Assembly (NCBI GenBank): GCA_009823395.1
Contig: CM020514.1
Coordinates: 13,437,466-13,501,465 of the forward strand
Source: Thamnaconus septentrionalis
Taxonomy: Eukaryota > Chordata > Actinopteri > Tetraodontiformes > Monacanthidae
Direction of reading: 5' to 3'
DNA length: 64,000 bases
Shown here: positions 21,757 to 35,640 of the stretch, piece by piece
Layout of the letters: every line of letters starts with the position of its first letter
How positions within the stretch are numbered: position 1 is the stretch's first letter
The notes under the pieces: model-generated
The model's input: only the letters and a program-made list of their open reading frames with translations
What the model was told of the DNA's origin: nothing
Databases searched by the model: none
Translations under genes and position numbers: made by a program

Positions 21757-24700
21757 CGTGTGTGATTGATTCACATCATATGAGGTGGTCAATGGTCAGC
21801 GCCAGCGGCCGTTTTGCTCTGTGAGCTGTGAGTTCAGTGCGACGGTGACCTGCCTCACAGGCACTCTTCTTTTATCCGACGATTGGCTTCCTGTCAACAA
21901 CAGTCACATTAACAATCAACAACGTGCAGAATTACATTTGCAACATGCTCTTCAATTTCCTCCCTAAAAATAGAGGGGCAGGGATGAGCGACAGTGCCAA
22001 CCGTACACCACAGCAATATAATGCTGTGATATGATGTAAATTAATCTCGGTAAATGCTTTTTGAAATATTTTTTTTTCTGTAAAAGTGATGCAGTTTCTC
22101 TTAATCCGCCATTTTGGGTAAAATTGTTTGTGATTCTTTGTATTTTATGATAATCATAAATGCTTTCATCTCTGTTGCCACATTTGTGCTTGAAACAAAT
22201 TATTTGCCCTGGTTATTAGATTGGTGATATTGCTTGAGGGGAAATATTATTTTTCTTAGAATGTTGTAAATCTCTAGAGCGATAATCCATAATAATATCA
22301 TAACAACATGACGCACTTGATAATCCATCTGCATCCATACACACTTAGGGACAAACCTAGATAGATCGTAAGATGTAAGACTCATCTGTTCCCCCGTAGC
22401 ATTACTAATATATGGTAAATGGCAAATGAATGATGTAACGCAGCTTTGGGTCTATCTGCACTGCACATGTGAACATTGGCTGCCCTGCATGGCAAAATGT
22501 ATTCCTGCCGTTGCGGAACTATTTTTGGCGCGGTGCCGCGGTGAGCCTGCAATTATCACGCGAGAACACACAAAGCCGTTGATTGCTACGTACCGACTAT
22601 TCACGGCCCTTCTGTCTGGAAGCTGCTGATTTCACAGATATTTATTTAGGTGGGGGTGTTCAGAATTCTCCCTGAGATGTGACACGCACACACATGTGCA
22701 CGCCAGCATGTGCACAAAAAACGTGCGGATGGATCATGGGCGCAGAGATAGCACGAGCGAGACACGCCTACTTCAATTTCACAGCACATTGCAAATCCTA
22801 TATTTCACACTAGTCTAACACATTAATCTTTTCAACTTCAAACATTTTCACATTCGCATTTTTTGTTTGTTTGTTTATTTTTTTCTATTAGAGACTGCAA
22901 CTGTCTAATAGACCTCCAGATAGAGCACTCACGTTCTGCTGGATGTGTTGTGTAGTGGCCGGAACACGTGAGAGCACTTTAGAACTTTCAACCTTCAGAA
23001 AATGGATTGGCCAAGCTTCAGGTGGCGTGGTTAGTGTGTGTGTGGATGCAGAGAGATAGACATGAAGCAAGTGTGTCCATAAGTCCATTAACCTGCCCGC
23101 CTCCGCCGCCATCGCCACCACCACTTTGAAAGCGATAGTTCACTGTGATAGGAAATATTCTGCTTCGGCTTTCTTGCCTGACATTAACTCAGCCTGCTTT
23201 GCCTCCACCCTTGATCAGGAGTAACTCGCTCTCATGATGCGCGGCAACAACAAGGTTTTGTTTCACCGTCTTAAACGTGAAGTACGAAGTAACGACTCTA
23301 ACAAAAACGGGTCTTGTTAGTAAGTGAAGCGACAAGTTAGCTGCCAAACACACACCGTCTGCTCCAGACTGAAGGTTTCAGTGTTTACGGCACAATGAAG
23401 AGTTCAGACGTGGATTTTGATGTTGACCTGGCTGAGGGCAGATTGGCTGAGGGACCCGACACGGGCCTGACTCGGCTCTGCTGCGGCTAATGGATCATCC
23501 AATTTAAAAAAAAAAGAAAAAAGAAGAGTTGACGTAAAGCAGATGAAGGACATTTTATTTAAGCTGAGCGCTGATACAAGTGGCTCTTTATTCGATCAAC
23601 TTATGACCCCCCCGCCCCTCACCAGTCCCCCTGTCACCACTGTGCTTCACAGACAAACAGCATAAAAATTCAAAGAGAAGCATCGCTTCAGTAGTTAAGC
23701 CCCAGGCTCCTCCGTTTGCTTTTAACTTCCCCTTTTAACCAAGACTTAAGCGCATGCAGTGGCTCCACAGGCCCATAACGTGTTGAACTTTTGTCTTGAT
23801 GACAGCACACAGCTTCCCTTTTGATGCATTTGACGCAGGACCAAAGCAGAGGGGCGGCTTTCAGCCGTCGACTGATGTCCGGCTGGAGGCTCCTGCTGCC
23901 TGTAATGAGAGGAAATGGCTGCAGAAGAAGGGGTGCAGCGGTCCGAGCTCAGTGGGAGGATGCCGGGGGATTTATGTGTAATAGCTGTCTTCAAAATTGC
24001 CCTTTATGCTCCGTGTCCTTTGTCTCAAATTACCTACAGGGGAGCTGTGTGGTATTTTTTTTTCTCTTCCATGATTGCGGATGCACTTATGGCGGGAAAA
24101 TAACACGGCACACGTGGAGCGTGAGCGAGGTGTTTTATTCTGCCACTCGGGGAGAAGTTTAATAGGAGTATCTCCTCCTGCTTGATGTCAGGTTCTTTTG
24201 ACGGTCTAATCTCTTCTTTTTATGCTACATGGGAGAACATTCACACGGCTTGCTTGGTTTTTACGGCATCCTTATTATAAATGGCAGAAAATAAAATAAA
24301 CCTAATTGCTTATTCCCTCAGTGGAGTGTTTTAGAATTGCTCCCACAGCTCCGTGTTCCATGTTAGAGACGCTTAATTTTAATGCATGCATTATGCAGAC
24401 CTGTGTCGCAGCTTTGCACTAAACTCTATATAGGTGTAATTAAAACATGAGCTCTCCACACAGAGTGCAAAATCACATGTACTTATAGTCCTAGGGAACT
24501 TATGCTTGATTGCCGGATGAATATTTCACAGTCACAGGCTTTATTTATATATTTATTTATATTTCTCCCAGCTTATCTTGATTCACTCGAGAGCGACGGG
24601 TTATGCAGCGTAATCTCTGGATCAGCTTGCAGCTTTTAACGACACTCAGTCAGCTTTAACAACACAGGCCGCTTCCTGGAGAACAGCAAAAAATCAGATA

Positions 24701-27700
24701 GCAGGACGACTATCTCCAAGGCGCAGCGCGGAACTGTGTTACCCAAAGGAGGAGGGAAAATACAACACAATCGATTAGCACATTGACTTCCACCCACTAA
24801 ATGTAATTGCTGTTGTACAGTCCCCACCCCTCTCTTCTCAGAACACTGTGTCCAGGACATGAATGAGCGGTCAATTAGCTGTTACAGTGCTCATTTGCCT
24901 GTATGTAATACACCCGCCTGTCGATCCAATGGAGGGACTCCATGGAGACACTGAAGCTCTCCAAAGTTGGCACGCTCAATGCAACTAATTTAGCAAACAA
25001 ACAAACAAAAAAAAACAAAAGAAGGGAAAATATTCACACTATGGCATCTGTTTGTGAAGCTGAGCGTGGTTGTTTTTCCGAGAGTGTTGAGATCAGGTGG
25101 CGGAGCAACATCAGGTGTGGAATGAGACACGGATCCCGGAGGAGGGCTGCTGTGGGAAGTGTGCTGTGAAATGGGACAGCGGCGGCAGGTTCGCCACACC
25201 TTGCTGGCTCCGGCAGCTCTTTGCAAGAGAAAAAAATGAAAACAATAATAAAAAAAAAAAAAAGTCGACGGGAGCGATCGCTTGGAGGGAACGTATACAG
25301 CATCTGTTACGCAAGAGGACTAATTCTGCATAAGCGTGCGTCGCGGAGGGCTTCTAAACATCTGGCCAAACTGGCACCAATTAGACATGCAACGTTAACC
25401 ACTTAGAGGGACAGGAGAGCGGAACATTTTGTTCTGAACTTTTGAAAACTTGACTGGGGAATTGTTGTTTTGTTTTTTTTCCCCAGAATCACACCACATT
25501 GACCACAGATTTTTCTTTTGCCAATGCTGCTGACAAAATGATAAGATAACGACAATTAGATAATAAATCAAAAAGAAAATCAAAGCATGGAATATCATAA
25601 AAAATTTATAGGCTTTCTAACGTAATTTTAAATAAGGTCAATTTTAAAGGTCAGCGTAACATTGGACCTTTCAAAGAATCCCAACTGACTGAATTTTTTA
25701 AATGAGCACTTCAGGGAGTGCTGTTTTTGTGACCCCTGGAAGCTTCATGGGGAAATACCAACTGGAAGATATTTGGGATGTAATGCAAATTTACCGAAAC
25801 AGTTTTCGTTCCCGTTGCTGAAAAGCTAGATTCAGATTTTTCGAGAAAATGAACTGCGGTCTCCTTCCAAAATGAGCTCATGTCTGAAACTGATTGAGAG
25901 CATGACCACAATGTGATACATTTTTGCCCTAAATCTTTTTTTATATGGGTCAGATGATGAACCACATCATATAAAATGAGAAGATAACTGCTCCATGTCT
26001 AATTAGAAGTACTTATAGCAGTTTTTATTTTAGATGCAGATGAAGGCTCCTGGCATTTCTAGAGATGTCTGAAATTGAGCTAAAACTTAATTTCTTCACC
26101 TTCACCAAAAAAAAACAACACAAAAAATAGCAACAAAAAACAGAGCTGCACAGGGAAATGGGAAAAATATTATTTATTTATGCCTTTGTGTCAAATGTAG
26201 GTTTACAGTAAGTGACTGGGTGGGAAAAATGGACTTGTTAATGCGAGGAGGCATTAAATGGGCAGGAGGAAACGGCTTGTCTGTGGCAGTGAATGTAAAG
26301 GCTTCTCCAGCCTGGTTGGAGTTTATCTATAAATAATAGATGCAGCTTGTGCGAAGCGATGTCCTCGTGCGCTGTTTCCACGACTGCCACAAAGGTGAAG
26401 GGGGCTGTTCCTCAAGCGAGAATCACCACACAAACACAGAGGCACCCGGGTAAAGCACAGTCCAGACAGCCTGCATTTTGTTTTCTCATACTCTGAGCAG
26501 GAGCTCCTCCTCTGTATGGTCAGGAAAGTGAAGAAAGGCCCACAGCAGAAATTGTTTTGGGTTTTTTTGTTATAGGAATATGGGTGTAATATTGGAAGTG
26601 TGTGGCTTGGCTTGCTGAATGTTTGGCAAATGTCAAGAGAAATATGTTTGACCGAATGCTATCAAATGTGGACAAAAGCCGACTGTTTGGCACGACTATT
26701 TGCCTTTTCACACATCGCTGGCACATTCAATATAAACGGCTGCTGTGATTGTGCTGCAAGAGCATCATCTTCAAAAGCAGCTGTCTTTGAAACTCTTTAA
26801 ATGGGAAAGGACCCATTTAAATTCTAATTCTAATTACCCTTCTGTGTCAAATAATCTCAAACTGAATAGCAGATTTCAAGGTAAACAACATTTTAATCTC
26901 CCGCTCAGTGCTTTGAAGGCCATAGTGGTCGAATCACTTTGGTGGCATCCACAAAATAGGCTCTTTGGATTCATTTATGAGACGGATATTTATTTAATGT
27001 CTCTGCTCCTGGCCAACGTCCAAAACTGACTTCCAGAGCCTCCCTCCAGACCCCTGAGGACCTAAAAAGAGTCCAGCGGGCTGATTGTCCGCCCACGGTG
27101 GTGACTGACGGAGCATTAGGACATTCAGTTAGCTGAAAGCACCTGCTCCCGACCTGTAATGAGTTTGCCGCACATGAAGGAAATGGAAAAAAGGAAACAG
27201 TGTGGTCTAGGTGTCCAGGTGGAGAAAATGACCTGATATTTAAATCGTGGGCACGGTGGCTCTATTTAAAAATCTCACGCGGGATAGGATCTGAGCCGCA
27301 GCTCAAGTGCAGTGACCTGATGAGATTTGGCCCTTTGTGAACTTGGTGCATAAGATGGAATTTTTTATATTTCTCTATTGTATCTGCTGGCTAAAAATGA
27401 CACCCTCCTCTGAGGTGCCCTATTAACGGTTTGCCCCAATCACTCAAGCCTGATTGGGTCAAAGCTTCTGTCTCACGTTGTGGCCACATGACATGATTTT
27501 CACAGTCAGATTTTGTAGATTTTGAACAGACTTGGAGCTGCGTAGACGGTAATGGGTGTGGGCGTGTCCAATGTCCATCCATATTTTACTAAAATTCTTA
27601 CATTATTATTTGATCTAAATGAACTGAAACACATACTAGAAGAGATTGACTGAAAAAACAAACTTTTCTGCTGCGCCAATTTCAATGGGAATCTGTTTCT

Positions 27701-27949
27701 GTGTATCCAAACACAAGTATATTACCGGGCTGATCAGTAAATTGCATGAATGTTAAGGTTTTTTTTGCTTCAACTTTTTATTTGCGCATCCCTGCTGGCT
27801 TTTATTATTCTAAAGAAATTCTGAAAGTCTTTTTCTGCTATTTGAAAAAAAAAAAAAAAACATTAAAAAAAAAACAGAAAGGTCTCTAATTATGTGAGGA
27901 CTCCTCTGATTTCTCAGTGGAACATTTAATCCAGACCGGACACTTCAGT

Positions 27950-28300
27950 GCGTGTCAACTGGCAGGAGCCGATCGTTAATTAGATATCATGCTAAACTGT
28001 CGTTCTGTTTGCTCGACCTAGGCTATTTAATTTGCTCCCGTCCCAAAATTCTCTCTCCCCGGCTTATCTCCGGGAAACAGCTGGGCCGAGGCCATCTCTC
28101 TCTACCTCTCTCTCCCTCTTTCTCTCTCTCTTTCTCTCTCTCCGCTGGCTCTCATTTCGGCTGCAGCTTTCGGCCCTGTTGACTTCACACACGGAGCGAT
28201 CCTTTGTGCCGCTTCTCTGAAGCTCTGATACTGCGGCCCAAGTCCTGTCAGACAGGAGACAGGCATTTAATTAAAAGAGAATCGCTGAGTTGTTTTGCGC
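27950..28300. promoter_or_regulatory. candidate conserved non-coding element flanking a (CT)n run
   Basis: Homeodomain-type words (GTTAATTAGATATCA near 27974, GCATTTAATTAAAAGAG near 28264) and the palindrome-like CCTGTCAGACAGG (about 28243-28255) sit in non-coding sequence around the repeat. Confidence 0.3.
28097..28145. repeat. (CT)n-rich microsatellite
   Basis: CTCTCTCT with a few TTT and CCC interruptions. Confidence 0.9.
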
Positions 28301-30609
28301 CGTCTTGCCTCCAGTCGTGTGGCCCTCCAACTCACTGGGTCACAGGATATCTGAGGCGCCGACTTTTTTTTTTCTTCTGTATTTCGTCATTAAACGGTGG
28401 GGTGCAGTGAATATGAATCGATTACCCTCGGAGCATTTTATTTTTTTGAGTGGTCTTGCTGTTTGGGATCGATCACTTGAAAAAAAAGTGGTTTGCCCTA
28501 TTAGCTCTACTTGATGTTTCACACTCTAGGCAGCAGTGAAGTTGGAGATTCACAAAAAGTCTGTAAGATTCTCACCCAGGGTGATCAAATGTTTGTGGCT
28601 TCATTCAACTGGTTGTAAATTGGCTCAGACTGAAGAGGCTGCCCTATCTATGAATTCTCGGCGTAGAACGTGGTGAGAGAGAACCTTGACTTCTTCCTTT
28701 GAAGCGCTTTCATCATGTCGAAAAACAAAAGATGGTGCAAAAAAGAAGTACAAAAACTTCCTTGTGTGAAGCTGCTGTCGCTCAATCATACAGTTACTTG
28801 GAATCAGCAACTGGCAAAAAAATGTTTTTTTTCTTGTAAGATTACATTTAAAAGGCTAAAAACAAATCAATAATATGAAATACAAAATAAAAACAGAAAC
28901 ATTTTTTGTGTGCTTGTTGGGCCTGTAACAGGTGTACGAGATCTAAATCCAACAGGCAAAAAAAACCAAACACCTCCCACATCTTCCATTTTGTCACCAT
29001 GGTTACACCAGTCCTCCAGCCACAGCCTTGCCAGCTGACATTGGCACCAAACTGAGAGGGCCAATCAGAAGGACTCAAACGTCAGATCAAGGCAGATGCC
29101 ACCTAGACGTAACTGATGCACAGCAGAAGCAGTGAATTCAGCAAAACACAGAATTTGATAAAGAAAGGACAGCAAAGTTTTGAAGTATGTGGCACGTAAT
29201 CTGTTTTTGCTCGCCCCACCTGTCTAAATAAATAAATAAATGAATAAATCACTGGTGGGCTGCGATTTCCAGCCCCGATCTAAACGCTAACGTAAAGGTC
29301 AGGAGCGGCTGCCATTGATTTCTTGGGGTTCCAGACAGAAAATAACAATTCTTTAAGCAACAATCTGACGTCTTTGCGTCTCTGCAGTTGCTGGAGGAGC
29401 CAATCAGTTTTTGTTTTTTTTTGAGAGCTGCCTGGGCCCCATCTGACTGTTTAACCAGCGTCCCTCTGTTCCCGACCCGTCGTCTGGCTACTCAAACACG
29501 AAGTGTCAGTTGCCTTGTGTCAGAACCGTCCGACCTGCCAGTGATCAGAGCCCCACGCGTGCAGACTAACACGCCGTGGCAGTTGTCAAAACCATGTTCC
29601 CAGTGGAAGGCAGTTCTTTGCTCACGGCTGTGTGGAAATCATCCACCAGTCCGGCTGTCCGTCGACCCCCCCCCCATCCGTAAGGTGGAACATGGAGAGC
29701 TGTCAGGAAGTCTGTCAGGAGGGGGAGAAAAAAAACCCCATGCGAGTCTGCAAAACAATAACAACAGAGCATTAAGAGTGGCTGCGTGCATGTGCAGCCA
29801 AAATCCATTATTAATGCCCCCCCCCCTCCCCATTTTCCCTTTAAAAGTATGCTGTCACTTTAATATTTCATCCATTTAACATATTTAATTTAGGGAATTT
29901 CATCCTCTTCTTGGGTGGTGCGTGTGTGTTTGTGTTTCCTCCTTTTAGTATTGTACAAATTTAATCAAGGCGTCCAAAGAATTAAATTAAATCTAATCAG
30001 AGAAGCCAAGGTAAACAGGTGGAGCTGTTTTTTAAGCATGAGGGGGGAAAAGTAATGACAAGAGAAAGTTTAGTAATGAGGAGAGGAAGTGCTTTCTTTT
30101 GTTTTGCCTTTTTTGGCTCAAAGTGCTTGGGCGATAGAAATCCACAGAGGGGAAACTCTAAAAAGGCATAAGTTGCCATTGAAGTCAGGTAGAGTTTCAA
30201 TTATTATTTATTTAAATTATAGTTCAACAACCTTTGGCAATGCACCTGGCAAAGGTGAAGTTTATATAGCTACGTACGCCCCTGTGCTTTTCCTCTTTAT
30301 AAAAACGCAATTAGCAGATTCTATATTTACCCTTTTGATGTCATTAGTTCAAAGCTGCAGTTGTCCTCTGGCTCTTTCCACAGATGTCCCCGAGGTTGTT
30401 GGGACACGGCGAGGGCGTTTGGAGGAGAGCCTCTGAAATCAGACGCTGCAACATCAAGTTGTGGAGGATTAGGGGGGCCCGACACGCAGTGTGTGCTGCT
30501 CGGCCGCCAGCGCCACGCGCTCAGCTCACTTTTGACCGGCGGCCTTGACTCTCTTCCCTCTACGCAGACGTGCGACACATTTCGGGAGAACAGACAAACA
30601 AACAGAGAC

Positions 30610-30840
30610 ATACTGCCACGTGCCGGGTGATAAGAGAGGGATAAAACGCCGCTAATTGCGACGGCGTCCCCATAACTGTTTGAGAAAGCAGTTTGTCTAT
30701 CTTTCGCGAATCTCCCGCCACTCATCTTTAAGGCTCCGGTTGCTAAGTAAACTGCAATCTGCAGACCCATTACTCCTCGATAGAGAGACATTATCACATT
30801 TATGGGTATTTATTCCACTTCAATTTTTTGCTCCTCGCAG
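30610..30840. promoter_or_regulatory. candidate conserved non-coding element
   Basis: Contains GATAAGAGAGGGATAAAAC, CGCTAATTGCGAC and TTTATGGGTATTTATTCC, all non-coding, in an otherwise unremarkable stretch. The assignment is inferred from motif density. Confidence 0.25.
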
Positions 30841-32028
30841 CCTGGAGCAGTCTGCCTGGCGCTGATCAAGAAAAAAACGTGCGTGTGCTCAGCTGTATAA
30901 TGTCAGGCGTTCAGCGGGAGAGATGAGGCGTCCGTGGTCTCTGAGAGATAAATTTTTCAAAAATCTGCATTTTGGGGATCCAGGTGGCAGCGCCTGGTGG
31001 CGCTGAAACCTGCTGTGGCTTGTGACACCGGCTGCCACACAAACACGGCCTTGGATGAAAGCATGACGCTCCAGAGGGAGTGACGTGCACGGCCCAGGTA
31101 AAAAAAATAAAACAAAGGGAAAGCAGAAGTTTGAGTCTCAATTTGCCATCGAGTTTATGAGATGGAAAAAAACAAAAACAAAGAAAAAACCAAACAGTTT
31201 CATTTGCGCCCATGCCTGCCGGCTCACATTAGTAGTCTTTCATCAGGAAACAAACCATTTCTCGAAATGTCACCTGCAGGTTTTTCCTTTGTTTCCCTCC
31301 ATCAGCCGCTGACCAGCCCGGCTTGCAGCTGAGAGCTTTTGCTTTCTTCCTCTCTCAGAAGCTTCTCTGCCGCTTTATGCATGCACGTGTGGGTATATAC
31401 GCGGCGCACATGCACGTCGCCAACCTCTATGCACCCACCGCCCCCGGGGTCCGAGGATTGGCTGCTGTCACTTAGCTGTCAGAGGGCATTAGTTGTTTGC
31501 TGCGTCGGTCGCGCATGGATTGATGGATGGACGGAAGGGAGGAAGACAGGAAGAAAGGAAGGAAGGCGAAGTTTCCTCACATCTCACCACGGCTTCGCCT
31601 GTTTGGAGTGAACAAAGATCAAAGGAGGAGGCGGCGGGATCATCATCGGCCCATTTCTGTATCCATTTTGTGCTGCCGTGACACACTACTAACCCCCCCA
31701 ACCACCACCACCAACCCGTGCTGTGTAAAAATAGCCTGACATGGCACCACACAGACTGGGGTATTTTTAGAGGGAAAAAAAACCTTCGGAAACCAATTCG
31801 CCCCACCAATGATCCCTCACAGAGGCTGACAAAGTAGGGCCTCCGAAGTAGGTGCGGGGAGGAGGGCGGGTGGAGGGGTTCAGGGGGGGTCTCTCTCAAC
31901 GGATCGTTCCGGGGTGGATTGCGTGATTAAAGCTCTGCTTTCTCTCCGGCCGTCCCAGGGGTCACTCCACCGGGGATCTGTCCAGGAGTTTGAACCGGCT
32001 GCACCTGGAGACGGTTCCCTGTTGGCCA

Positions 32029-32052
32029 CAGCAGCAGCAGCAGCAGCAGCAG
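32029..32052. repeat. (CAG)8 trinucleotide repeat
   Basis: A perfect CAG run in intergenic DNA. I see no coding context for it. Confidence 0.9.
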
Positions 32053-32300
32053 GCGAGTCTTTCATTCTCGTGATGTCAAGGCACCTTATTACTGAGCGGC
32101 GCTCCACGCTCCTGTGCTCTCTGCCCGGGTGAAACACGTGACGCGCCTCCAGTGGAAAGTCCCATGGATTCATACACATTGATCTGGATTCCGCCTCATA
32201 AACGGGGGAGCCGCTCGTTCGGACGAGCGGTCCGGCAAACTGGGAATCACAAACAGTATAGAAGCGTCGGGTGTCTTTCTTTTTTTTTTTTTTTTTAATG

Positions 32301-35300
32301 GTACGATCTGTTATTTAAGAACGCAGTCATAGCTTCTTTTTTTTCTCTTGTTGTTGTCTTTCCAGTAAATTGCAGCTTGTAGTGGCAGGTTGTCGCAGCA
32401 TCATGTGTCATTTAACACAGATTCTGTGTTCGGTATTGACGACCTGTGTAGTGCTGACATGTGCAGCCTATTTTTTTTTATTTTTTTTTATAGAAAATCA
32501 TTGTTGTTAACAGAATGGTTGCTGTACATACATTTAGTGCAACATACACATCCGGATGCTTTCTGTTGTGCGATGGTCCAAAGGCACAGAGCTCCTCTTT
32601 TACTCTCATTCACGTTTTTTAAAATGTAATTTTTTTATGATTCTTACTGCTGAGAATGTTGTTTATACAAAAAGATAAATACTAAAGAATTACAGAAAAA
32701 CACCTAACTAAAACAGGGCATTCAGAACAAAGATTAGTTTAGATTACAAAATATATAAATGCACACACGGCAGAGTTAAAAATCAGCAGCCTCGATCTCC
32801 GCTGTGTCATTCTGCCTCGATTGCCCACAAGCCACTGAAAGTTCAGCATGACTTTAACGGGTGTGGAAGGGACACAGACGGGACAGATGCTTCGTGTCAG
32901 ATGGGGTGGGGACTGGGGGGTGGCTGGGGTGGAGGGTCTTATTGACAGGCTAATGTGCAACGCGAGGTGCACTGAAAGGCTCCATCGCTCAGGTGAAGCC
33001 CCCGCAGGCCGTTGTCAACGGACGCGATCAGTTCTGCAGGTGGCGGAGGCGAAGGAGGTCGGAGCCGCGGAGTCGGAGCAAAAATGAGCTGCAGCTGCCA
33101 AGATTGGCCGCCACCTCGGGGCTACCGATTCACGACAGCCGGTGAGAAACCCTCACGTCACCCCCTTCCACAGCCTTCTTGGGCGCCAGTGCAGGGCTCT
33201 GAGCGGCTCCAAGAAAACCTTTTATCTTTTCCACTCGGAACGCTCTCTCACCTGACCAGCTGGATTTCTCACAAATCCGTGATGAGTTGCGTGAGTTTGA
33301 AAAATGCATGATCCCCCTCCTGCAACCCGACCACCGCTTCCCTCTCCTCGCCTGTCTTCGCACAACTTGAGGACGTAGCCAGTGTCGAGGCAGACGTCTG
33401 GCCCAGCTGGCACAAGTGTGGCTCCCTGGGGACCGTCCTCATTTACACTCTCATGCATCAGTGATGGGAAGGGACATCACTCTGCGGGGGAACTGTATAG
33501 CATTTAGGAGTAACGGCAATAATAAACAAAATGTGAGTTCTGCCACGCGGTCTATGGAAGATTCACAAATCAAATGGACAGATAAAAAGAGAAAATGTGA
33601 ATGTTTGACTGAGCCCAATGTTCCAACATGCCTGCTGGAAAAATCACTGTTGATCATTAGTATCAAGTCTCTTTCAATACTTAAAAATTCTAAGTTTCCC
33701 TGGTATGATTTATTGAATTTATATATATATTGCATTGTTTTGTTTTGTTTCTAACATTTCTACATATATTTTGACATTTATGATGCTCCTCTCTTTATTC
33801 ATCGTTTATTGAATCTTCTTATAGCTCAGATTTAGCAAGTGTTTGCGTGAAAGCCGGGTCACTCCAGTTTTCATGAATAATGTTTTAAAATCTCAAGTAT
33901 TGCTCTTGCCAACCTTCATACCAGTCTGCCGTCATATTCTAAAATATTCCTACCTGCTCAGTTTCTTTCATGTACACAAAGGAGTGCAAGAGTGAGAAGC
34001 ACTCCAAAAAAGATGGGAGAGAAACAGAAGAAGGTACGAGCAATAAATAAGGAGTTTACGTGTATGCGGCAGTAGGGGGTGAAACCGCTGGATGCTGGAC
34101 GCCATTGTCACCATTGTCACATTTCGCAAAAGGAAAAGAAAGAGCTGCGGTGAAGGCTCGTCTCCTGGACAACCTGCTGTTCTCCGAGATCCCTCCTGAG
34201 GTTTGATAAAGCTGCTGTATAAGGTTGTATGAATGCACTGACTGTGTCTCCCCCCCCGAATAAATCATGACTCCTGAAGTGACTAGTATCTTGGTCAAGC
34301 AGTGCAGTTAGAAATCAATTTAACCCACCCAGCACCTGTGAACTCTAACAATTGAACTGTTTATCTGAACAACAATGCAAAATTGTAAATAATTGGAACA
34401 GCAACTATCATCCAGACAAGTTCAAGTGAAACTGAGTTTTGTCGATATTTCCTTTTCTTTCCCTTCCTCTTTATTGCTTCTGGCCAAATAGAAAATCTCA
34501 TGTAAACATAAAAGGCATGACCATGGGGTAATTGGTTTAATGCTGGCAGCACCTGCTCTGTTCCTGCAACATCTCCTCTCACACCCACATTGCTGGAAGC
34601 CTGTCTGGAAATTGACCCCTCCCCTCCCTTGTGTTTTAATCACAAATCAATTTCCTCTTCCTGGAGACATAGTGGCTATTTAATGGTTACAAAGAGGAGA
34701 AAACAAGCAGGGAAATAGATCAAAGTGTGTGCAGCAGCAGCCAGGTGCGACGGCGGGCCGGCATTGGCTTTCATGTGGCGGCTGGAGAGAATTATGGCGA
34801 GATTTTGGTTTTGAAACGGCCTGGTCTGCGGCTCATTTCTGATGTAAATGAAACAAGGTCACGTTAGATTGTCATAAATAGGCTAATCATATCTGAAAGC
34901 CCTGACTGGATGAATGATGGCGCTGAGATGAGCTGCTGCGGTTTGCAGCTGATTTGTGATGTCCAATAGGCGCTAATGAAAAGTCCTACATGTAACTCAA
35001 CATTTCTTTTTAGAAAAATTCTGAAATAATCTGCCCCTCAGTGAACTCTCCCCAAATGAATGAAAGCCTGTGTTTTTTTGTTTTTGTTTGGCCCACTTTT
35101 TAGAAAGTCTGGGCTGAAACACTCAGTTTGCGTTCAGTTCTAAAAGGAAAAATCCTCTTTCTGTGTTGTCAATGAGGGCTAAGCTCTAAGCAATACCTCC
35201 CTCAGACTGGTGACAGATTCCACTGCTTGATGTTTGTTTAGCCCTTTGAAACTGCTTTTGTCTTCTAGTTTATCTGATAGTCTATGAACAAATATCTGAA

Positions 35301-35380
35301 AATTCTGAAATCTGAAAAAATGTATTATTGGTGTTGTTCTGCCAGATTCATCTCTGAAAGTCCACGATGAAAACCTTGAA
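32301..35380. other. gene desert, continuing
   Basis: No gene is recognised. It holds a poly(T) run at 32278-32297 and a candidate regulatory block at 34670-34990. The rest is unremarkable. Confidence 0.55.
34670..34990. promoter_or_regulatory. candidate conserved non-coding element
   Basis: Non-coding sequence with dense binding-site-like words: TTTAATGGTTACAAAG (TCF/SOX type), AAGGTCACG (nuclear receptor half-site), GGCTAATCATATC and CATAAATAGGCTAAT. Nothing repeats elsewhere in the window. Confidence 0.35.
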
Positions 35381-35384
35381 ATGG

Positions 35385-35640
35385 GCACAATGTCGGACCT
35401 CAATGTCATATTAATATCCAGGATGTGGCGCACACGCACACGCATTGTCCAGTTGAACTCCGACTATGGCGTGTACATGACGGAGGAAGTCGAATTCCAA
35501 TCGCATTATCTGGGTGTCTCAATCGGAGTTCTCCGATTCCAATTGGAGTTCTCAAACTCCGATCTCAGTCGGACTAATGTGTTTACGTGCACTTCAGTTG
35601 TTCGATCATAATCGGACTAAGGCAATAACTTGGTTTTCTT
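35385..35640. mobile_element. probable fish DNA-transposon remnant
   Basis: The motif TCGGACTAA/ATCGGACTAAGG recurs, and the centre contains the inverted words GAGTTCTCCGATTCC and CCAATTGGAGTTCTC. 'GTGTTTACGTGCACTTCAGTTG' type text is common in teleost repeats. No terminal pair is certain. Confidence 0.4.

Larger units (their letters stand above)
20061..27000. other. gene desert, left part
   Basis: I see no coding exon here on either strand. The open frames lack family similarity. It holds (CA)n and (GT)n microsatellites and AT-rich blocks with homeodomain- or SOX-like sites, notably 20880-21340, 22400-22640 and 24240-24480. It is probably regulatory or neutral intergenic DNA. Confidence 0.6.
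27001..32300. other. gene desert, middle part
   Basis: No gene is recognised. It contains a (CT)n run at 28097-28145, a (CAG)n run at 32029-32052 and GC-richer stretches around 29500-29700, 30350-30650 and 31400-32250. The blocks at 27950-28300 and 30610-30840 look non-random but are not coding. Confidence 0.55.

Noticed and set aside
29388..29879. A 163-residue open frame in the desert
   Set aside because: Its composition is ordinary, it has no family resemblance, and it shows no splice context.
30327..30797. A 156-residue minus-strand open frame
   Set aside because: There is no recognisable domain. The frame is open because the region is GC-rich.
32029..32052. A polyglutamine or polyalanine coding repeat
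   Set aside because: No supported exon surrounds the CAG run. The flanking frames have no similarity to known proteins.
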